The translations under genes and the position numbers were made by a program. A DNA stretch of 64,000 bases from Diphasiastrum complanatum (Eukaryota > Streptophyta > Lycopodiopsida > Lycopodiales > Lycopodiaceae), in assembly GCA_029204225.1 (NCBI GenBank), contig CM055094.1, positions 6,853,623 through 6,917,622 of the forward strand, in the 5' to 3' direction. The notes under the pieces were generated by a model. The model did not search any database. It had not been told where the DNA came from and was given only the letters and a program-made list of their open reading frames with translations. Shown piece after piece: positions 57,391-64,000 of this stretch. Every line of letters starts with the position of its first letter. The stretch's first letter is position 1.

Positions 57391-60300
57391 ACATATGCGA
57401 ATGCTATCAGCTCCTGGTTCTAACTTCTATATCTGGAAGTTAAAACTCCGGATGATGTTGATAGATATAGATTTTTGGGATGTGCTGACTTGAAACCAGA
57501 ATATGGTGATCAAGCGAAGGCATGGAAGATCAAAGATCAGAAGGCCTTAGCATGCATCACACTCAATTTGGCTAACTCCCAAATATCCCATGTTACCACA
57601 TGCAAAACCTCTAAGGATGCATTAGATTTGCTATCAAATCTCTATGAGACTCATGATGTAACCAGTAGATTACATCTAAGAAGAAAGTTCTTTACTCTTA
57701 GCATGTCTGATTCTACTACCATCACTTCTCACATCAACAGCTTCAAATCTTTATTGGATCAGTTATCAGCTGTAGGATGTGGTATTCAAAATGATAATGT
57801 CATCATGACCTTTCTTTCTTCTCTTCTAAAGTCATATGAGCACTTTTGGTGATGATGTCCACACAACCCAACCTCACTTTTCAAAAGGTGATTGGTCACC
57901 TACTTCAAGAAGAAATGCGGAGAAAGACTAGCAGCCTGTCTATCAAAGACAAATCCATGGCTCTATACACCAAGAAGAAAGACTACTCCAAGGGCAAGAA
58001 TCAAGTGCTGTAGCAACAATAGAGGCCTCATACTCAAGGTGAGAATAGTGGATCATGAAAAAAGATTTTCTACAGATATTGCAAGAGAGCCAATCATGAC
58101 ATCAAGGAGTGTCATATCTGGATCTACAACGAGGCAAAGAACAACAACAACAGTAGCCAGACTCCTCCAACAGGTGGAATTCAAGGATCAAGATACACAT
58201 TTGTTAATGTCTTACAACAAGAGCAACGAAGATTGTGATAGCTGATACTTGGACAACGGCGCTACCCAACACATGACCTCTCGCAAGGATTGGTTTAACG
58301 AGTATGCAGCTTACAGCAGAGATCAATTCATCTACCTCGGAGATTCAAGCACCATATGCATGGAAAGCAAAAGAACAGTGAAAATTACTTTCAACAAAGA
58401 TCTTTCTATTTGTGTTTCCAACGTCTTTCACGTTCCTCAGCTTTCAAAAAATCTGTTATCAGTCTCTAAGATAACTGATGAGGGCTACACTGTTACTTTT
58501 TCATTTGAGCAGTGTACAATATTCGAGAAAGATACTACTCTGACTACATGCACTAGAGTTGAAAATATTTATGTACTCTCTAATTCAGTTGCATTAGCTA
58601 GTATCTCTAATGAAAATGTAAACAATAATGCTATTCTGTGGCATAGTCGATTTGGACATGTAAATACAAGATCACTTTCCTATATGCATTGTAATAACTT
58701 CGTTGATGGATTGTATTTCCCTTCTTCATTAGATAGGAGATCTTTCTTTTGTGAATCATGCGTCTATGGCAAACACTCTAGAAGCAAGTTTCCCAAATCA
58801 CATTCCATCAAAACAAAGCATGTATTGGATCTTGTACATAGCGATCTCTGTGGTCCAATGCCAACTCCGTCCTTAGGGGATGCAATCTATTTTATCACTT
58901 TCATAGATGATTATTGTAGATGGTCTATATTCATGTTCATTAAGCACAAATCTGAAGCCTTTGAATGCTTCAAGAGATTCAAGGCCATGGCTGAGACACA
59001 AACGTCTACAAAAGTGAAGGCACTCTGAACTGATTAATGAGATGTCCGACTACATGGTTGAACATGGCATTAGAAGACAGTTCACCACTTCCTATTCACC
59101 TCAACAAAATGGGATTGCAAAAAGGAAGAATCGAACTCTTCTCAACTCAGCCAGATCCATGCTACATCAAGCACACCTATCTGTGAAGTTTTGGGTAGAA
59201 GCTACTGCCATAGCCTATTACGTGCAGAACAGATCCGGCACCGAAGCTGTCAACAACAAAACTCCTCATGAAGTTTGGCATGGGCACAAGCCTAGTGTCA
59301 GGCATTTAAAAATCTTTGGTTGTATATGTTTTGTTCACATTCCTAGACAACTTAGGAAGAAGCTGGATCATAGGACAAATAAATGTATTTACATTGGCTA
59401 TTCTGATGAACATAAAGCTTATAAAGTTCATTATCCATCTACCAATGTAGTATTTGTCTCTAGAGAAGTAATATTTCAAGAACATACATACTATGATTTC
59501 AAACAGCCATCGATAAACGGTGCTATATCATATCATCCTATTTTACATAGTATGGATTCTTTCAACGTTGATGTTCCTTGTACAGAACCTACAGCTACAG
59601 CTACCTTCTTGTGTTGAGACTGATAGTGAAGTACTTGACTTAGCAAAGTACCCTTATCATTCACTAATAGGATCTTTGATGTACGCAATGTTGTGTACTA
59701 GACCAGATTTAGCATACACTATTAGCACGTTAAGTCACTTGGTTGGGGTCCTAGCTGTCACCTGCCCATAACTTGGGCTACCTAACCACGGCTTTGACAT
59801 CATGAACTGTTAGATTCATTGAAGTTTAGATCACATTTTATGTTATGATGGAAATGTTATCGACCCACTTGTCCTACAAGACTACTCCAACTCAGATTGG
59901 GGAGGAACAGTGTCTACCAGAAAGGAATAGTCTCCTCAAACTGAGATAGAAAAGAAGGAGATGAAGCGCTACCCGTTTCAATCCATTATCTGCTCACTGA
60001 TGTATGCAATGATCTACACACGACCAGACCTTGCAAATTCGATCGGTATACTTAGCCAGTTTATGTCAAATCCAAGCTTAACTCATTAGAAAGCACTAAC
60101 AAAGGTCATGAAGTACATCCAAGCAATGAAAACTCTCATCATCTGCTATGGAGACAGCCAAACTGCCAACATCCTTGAAGCCTACACAGATGCAGATTGG
60201 GCAGGAGATGTCGACACGAGAAAGTCAACTTCTGGATTTGTATTTTATACGACCAAGGCCCAATCTCATGGAATAGTTGGAAGCAACCTCGGTTGCATTA

Positions 60301-60643
60301 TCATCAATGAAATCCGAATATAAAAAGATGATCTGGCTAAGACAACTGCTTGTAGACATCAACCTTGAACAACCACTTCCTACAACAATCTATTGTGAAA
60401 ATCAAAGCACAATAACATTATCTCTCAATCCGAGATTTCACTCTCGAAGCAAACATATTGAAATAAGGTATCATTACCTTAGAGAAAAAGTGCATAGAAA
60501 GAAAGTAGCATTGGTTTTCTGTAGAACAAACTACATGGTGGCAGATTACTTCACAAAGGCTCTATGAAAGGAGCAACATCTCAAATTTAACGATATGTTA
60601 TATCTGAAGATCAAGGTTTTTCAGGAACCACATTAAGGGAGAG
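57391..60643 (+). mobile_element. Ty1/copia element F, decayed, RT missing
   Basis: Gag begins near 57391 and is broken by TGA at about 57490, then open to 57852 (ITLNLANSQISHVTTCKTSKDAL, LHLRRKFFTLSM). The knuckle near 58075 reads YRYCKRANHDIKEC with its first Cys lost. The protease motif is DNGATQHM in place of DSG (58252). The integrase is open to 59026 (HSRFGHVNTRSLSY, HSDLCGPMPTPSL, FIDDYCRWSIF); the NGGEY segment with the second Asp is deleted, and the catalytic Glu is Lys (NGIAKRKNR, 59110). After 59617 the reading jumps to RNase H (SLIGSLMYAMLCTRPDLAY), so RT is gone. RNase H appears twice in part (59640 and 59975), then runs to 60567 (YTDADWAGDVDTRKSTSGF, IYCENQSTITLSLNP, SKHIEIRYHYLREKV). 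A purine tract precedes an LTR at 60644. Confidence 0.87.
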
Positions 60644-61337
60644 TGTTAGATTTCTTATGCTCAGTCTTAAACAAATCGTTCAAGTAATAAGCATCCTGAA
60701 AACCGAAGGCCGACTACATGTTTCAGACCTTCGCATTTTTTCCTTTGATATTTTTTGTGCCTTAATCATTTTAGCCACCTTCATCTTTTTTTGTCTTTTT
60801 CACACCTTGTGAAAAATGCGACACAGTGGCCAAAATGTCTTGGAATCCATTTCAGGCCTACCTTCATCTTTTTTGCCTTTTTCACTACCTTTGCTCTAAA
60901 GGCACCTTTGGGATTTACACAACTTCAGTCTAAGGGCACCTTCGAGTTTTTTGGATTTTTGCTACATTGGCAGACCGACGTCGCCAACTTATCATCAAAC
61001 CTAATAGTCAAATATCCCAAGGGCGGTTACCTACTTTTGTACATATACAAAGACTGGAGTAAATGGCACTTAAGGCTTATAAGATATTTATCTCTCGACA
61101 CTTGTAAATATATATATACTAGCTGAATCAAGCTAAGTAAGTGTGTTCTTTTTCAGAGTTATCTATAGCCAGCGTTATCATGCTCAACAAGCTGAGTTAT
61201 TACTTCAAGCCATTGTACTCACTGATGATATTAATCAGAGTGCAAGTTTTGTCTCACTACTGTATTGTTCATTTGTGCGATTCCATATGAATCATTCTTC
61301 TTGAATATTTCTGCATTGTTGTGTTTTGGTTCCTACA
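60644..61337 (+). repeat. 3' LTR of copia F (end approximate)
   Basis: It begins TGTTAGATTT after the purine tract ATTAAGGGAGAG. A TATATATATA stretch near 61110 and TTCCTACA near 61337 suggest promoter and end, but no second LTR confirms the boundary. Confidence 0.55.
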
Positions 61338-61539
61338 CGCCTACGCTCAAAGCTTCGAGCTTCCGCTGCCGGTCATCCCTACATTTTATGACATTAAGGT
61401 GGGATAGTGATATGATAAAATAGAAAGCATCTAATTCTAACAACTTGGCATATAGTTAGATCTCTATCTTTGTGTTCTAACCCTTTTGACAAGTGGAGGG
61501 ATGCTCACCGACCAATCTACACTCCCTACATATATAGCT
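61338..61539. other. spacer between two copia 3' ends
   Basis: Contains GCTTCGAGCTTCC-like sequence and no coding motif. Confidence 0.3.
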
Positions 61540-61876
61540 GCCACACATGCTACCAAGGAGGCAATTTGGCTGAGGAACCTGCTTGCATAAATTGACCTTA
61601 TTCAGTCACACCCAATGACCCTCTACTGTGACAATTAAAGCACAATTGCACTATCTCTGAATCTGATATTTCATTCTCAAAGTATGCATATTGAAATAAG
61701 GTATCACTATCTTAGAGAAAAGTGCAAAGCAAGAAAATTTCTTTGGTTTACTGCAGGACAGATTTACAGGCAACATATTACTTCACCAAGGCACTACCAA
61801 AGGAGCACCATCTCAGATTTAAGAATTTGCTAAATCTAAAGGTCGAAATTTTTCAGGATCCACATTAAGGGGGAGT
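61540..61876 (+). pseudogene. second copy of an F-type RNase H 3' end
   Basis: Degenerate reading of KEAIWLRNLL, YCDN with a stop where Gln should be, TIALSLNLIFHSQSMHIEI and YHYLREKC, followed by LPKEHHLRFKNLLNLK and the purine tract ATTAAGGGGGAG. Collinear with 60330-60643 but well diverged, so it is a second element end and not a fresh duplication. Confidence 0.8.
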
Positions 61877-62430
61877 GTTGGAATTCATGCTCAAGCCCAA
61901 TTCCATTAGGTAATGAGCATCCTGAAAAAAAAAAAAAAACCTATTTATATCTATCCTTGAAAAATAACAAAAAAAAAGAAAAAAGAAGACTCGAACTTTT
62001 TACAGAAGATCGAAAAATTTGGAGTCAAATCCAATGTTATGCTTGACAAAGTGAATTATCTCCACCTTGGGTCGAGTCAAATCTGGTCTAACTATCTCGA
62101 CCCTAGTTCACTGTATGTTTTCAACCCCCAGTATATTTTTTGACCCTTTGTAAAATCTGAGATTGTCAACTCAGAAATCCGACCCACGTTATGACATTGA
62201 CAGGTCGCTTACCTCTATACATACATTTACTGGTAAAATGACGGCTACCTACTGCAGGACAAATGTAGTTAATTAAGTAGATTAATGTCAATCTTTTAAT
62301 GTACTGATCAATTGACATCCAACCATCAATGCAGATCTACAATGGAGTCAAGGCCTTGATCAAGGTTATCATCCTGTAGGCAGTATTTATGTAAGTGATT
62401 TGTTCAATCAGTTTGTGATTAACGAACTCA
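61877..62430 (+). repeat. start of a second F-type LTR and unassigned sequence
   Basis: TGTTGGAATTCATGCTC at 61877 follows the purine tract and matches the start of the F LTR in phrase order (ATGAGCATCCTGAAAA). Where it ends is unclear. An A run of about 15 bases is at 61927-61941. The remainder shows nothing recognisable. Confidence 0.5.
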
Positions 62431-62570
62431 ACTGAAGCTATGCCATATTGTTTAAATGGGGCATTGACTATGTCAGTCCTATTCGTTTGGTTGTGCGTGG
62501 ATCACAAGCACATTACATTATCGTAGCCACTGACTACCTGACCAATGGGTCAAAGCCAAGGTAATAAGGA
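62430..62570 (+). pseudogene. Ty3/gypsy integrase core scrap
   Basis: About 45 codons encode WGIDYVSPIRLVVRGSQAHY followed by IIVATDYLT, the strongly conserved start of the gypsy integrase core (WGxDxxGPI, Asp included). Nothing else of the element remains; a new LTR-like sequence begins at about 62579. Confidence 0.8.
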
Positions 62571-62578
62571 AGGGTGAT

Positions 62579-63063
62579 TGTTATGTCCATGTCCCTGTAC
62601 AAGGGAATCAGAATAATTCTTGACATGGATAGTTGGTCACTCCAGTTGTATGTGGTTATTAGTTATGCTACGTCGTTCCTGATGTAGTCGAATCAAGTAA
62701 TTAATAATCATATGAGGGCCCAGACCTATAATTGGACACATGAGCTCATGCATGGTGAATGATTGTTTTAATGCAAGAATAGGAGGTCAATAGCTCAATA
62801 TAGGTTGCATGGGGATCCTAGGGAGAATATTCTCTCTCTCTTGGAGAAAAATATCCTATGGAAACTCACCCATCTCCCTATTGTGAATTTAGTTTCTTGA
62901 GCCAGTTTCTCCTCTCCTCTCTTGTATTCTTCACTGTGGGCTTGGGGGTGGATTGGTTAGGGTATTGACTAGCTTCTCCATATTGGTTGGGTGATTCATG
63001 CTCCAAAGGTGTCCTTTTTGTTTGCATGTGACAGGATTCTTGAAGATCTTCACTTGGCGATCA
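62579..63063 (+). repeat. probable LTR of another element
   Basis: It begins TGTTATGTCC and may end GCGATCA; six bases later is TGGTATCAAAGC, a variant of the copia primer-binding site. It includes CTCTCTCTCT- and TCTCCTCTCC-type stretches. There is no partner LTR in the window, so boundaries are tentative. Confidence 0.4.
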
Positions 63064-63069
63064 TTATAG

Positions 63070-63081
63070 TGGTATCAAAGC
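63070..63081 (+). other. probable copia primer-binding site
   Basis: TGGTATCAAAGC differs by one base from the standard TGGTATCAGAGC complement of initiator methionine tRNA. Confidence 0.6.
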
Positions 63082-64000
63082 TTGGATCACATCTACCAGG
63101 AGGTGGAGCTTGAGGATCTTGGATTTTTGTAGTTCTTTTGCTGTATCTCTTTGCTTAATCTTCCAGGTGTTGGAATTCACTTTCAAGTAGGTGACTTCTC
63201 AGATCTTTGGTGTATTTTCAGCCTAAAGATCATAATTGTGGAATTGCTCCATGAATTTTGATGGATTTAGTAAATTTTTCACCTAGAATTCATAGTTTTT
63301 GTTTGGAATTGATCATAGAATCTGGTCTTGCTTTTTTATAGTCATTAATGATAGGATTTAATGATTGCATGGTGTTTGAATAGTCAAAAGGTTGATTAGA
63401 TAGTGATTTTGGACCAAAAATTGGGGGTTTTGGACCATAAATGGGCTACTAAAACCATGCTTGACTAGTATCAAAACTTTTAGTGCTTGCGTGCAATGGA
63501 TTTATGGGGATTAGGATCAGATTGCACTTATTTGTGGATTTTTTATCCCACAAATTTTGGTCAAAATTGGTAAAAAAAACAAGGTTTTTTGATGATTTTT
63601 GGACTAATTTTGTGGTAGATTCCAAAATTCTCAGCCAATAGTTTGAAAGCGCATGTTTAGAGATGTAATGAAGCTGTCCTAGGTCTTTCATGAAGTTTGA
63701 TTAGGATTCCACACCATTAGACGGCTCAAAACCTGAAAAAATAGTGTATTTTTGGTGATTTTGGGCATGAATACTTCTTAAATGGGGGTTTTATCCTGAT
63801 GGTTCTTAATACAAGCTTGAATATATGATAAATTGCCTCTTATTTGAGCCATCATGCATCCAATTTGGATAGATGTGCATTGGACACCATCATATTGAAG
63901 CTTTGTTTGTTGAAAGAGGCCAAAATGCATTTTTTGCATGATCTGAGCTTATGATTGCTTGCTGGACCTTTTAAAGCTTCTATGCATCTCTAATTAACCT
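63082..64000. other. leader-like non-coding sequence to the window end
   Basis: No protein motif on either strand. If the primer-binding site at 63070 is real, this is the untranslated leader of an element whose gag would lie beyond the window. Confidence 0.35.

Overview
This is nuclear DNA of a land plant, read as eukaryotic because both host genes are split by GT-AG introns and the intergenic DNA is packed with plant-type LTR retrotransposons. The two gene families (BAT1-type amino acid permease, Alfin-like PHD protein) are general to plants, so the species cannot be named; a repeat-rich genome is clear, a non-seed plant is possible but only a guess.

Layout. 1-7089 (+): a complete seven-exon BAT1-like permease (537 aa, every intron in phase 0). 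7479-13544: two related 2-kb minus-strand pieces of one Ty1/copia family (gag + PBS + LTR), separated by a plus-strand protease/pre-integrase piece of that family and about 1.1 kb of unassigned repeat. 13545-18937: minus-strand remains of a Ty3/gypsy gag, a copia RNase H end, a small copia protease piece and a gypsy pol (protease-RT-integrase, RNase H deleted). 18938-30976: a 12-kb copia composite ('A', +) that split the gypsy element in its gag zinc knuckle and left the 5-bp duplication ACAGT; A itself carries a second copia ('B', minus) plus a duplicated integrase segment and a solo LTR of B. 30977-33430: the other half of the gypsy element. 33440-44111: further broken copia elements ('C', 'B2', 'D', 'E'), including an LTR with a (GA)65 microsatellite and an LTR with 52-bp tandem repeats. 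44112-46839: gene-poor DNA. 46840-53770 (+): a complete five-exon Alfin-like gene (257 aa) with a hAT transposase remnant in its 3.5-kb second intron. 53771-57390: intergenic with short tandem duplications. 57391-64000: decayed copia 'F', a second copy of its 3' end, a gypsy integrase scrap and a probable LTR/PBS of another element.

The two host genes look intact and have no evident functional link. No retroelement keeps an uninterrupted full coding set, although B retains motif-complete gag, protease and integrase. I saw no tRNA, rRNA, CRISPR or gene cluster. The least explained items are an RT-less copia carrying about 0.9 kb of foreign, largely open sequence; a 9-bp-periodic LTR segment whose antisense frame stays open in two copies; and the duplicated LTR/integrase structure inside A.
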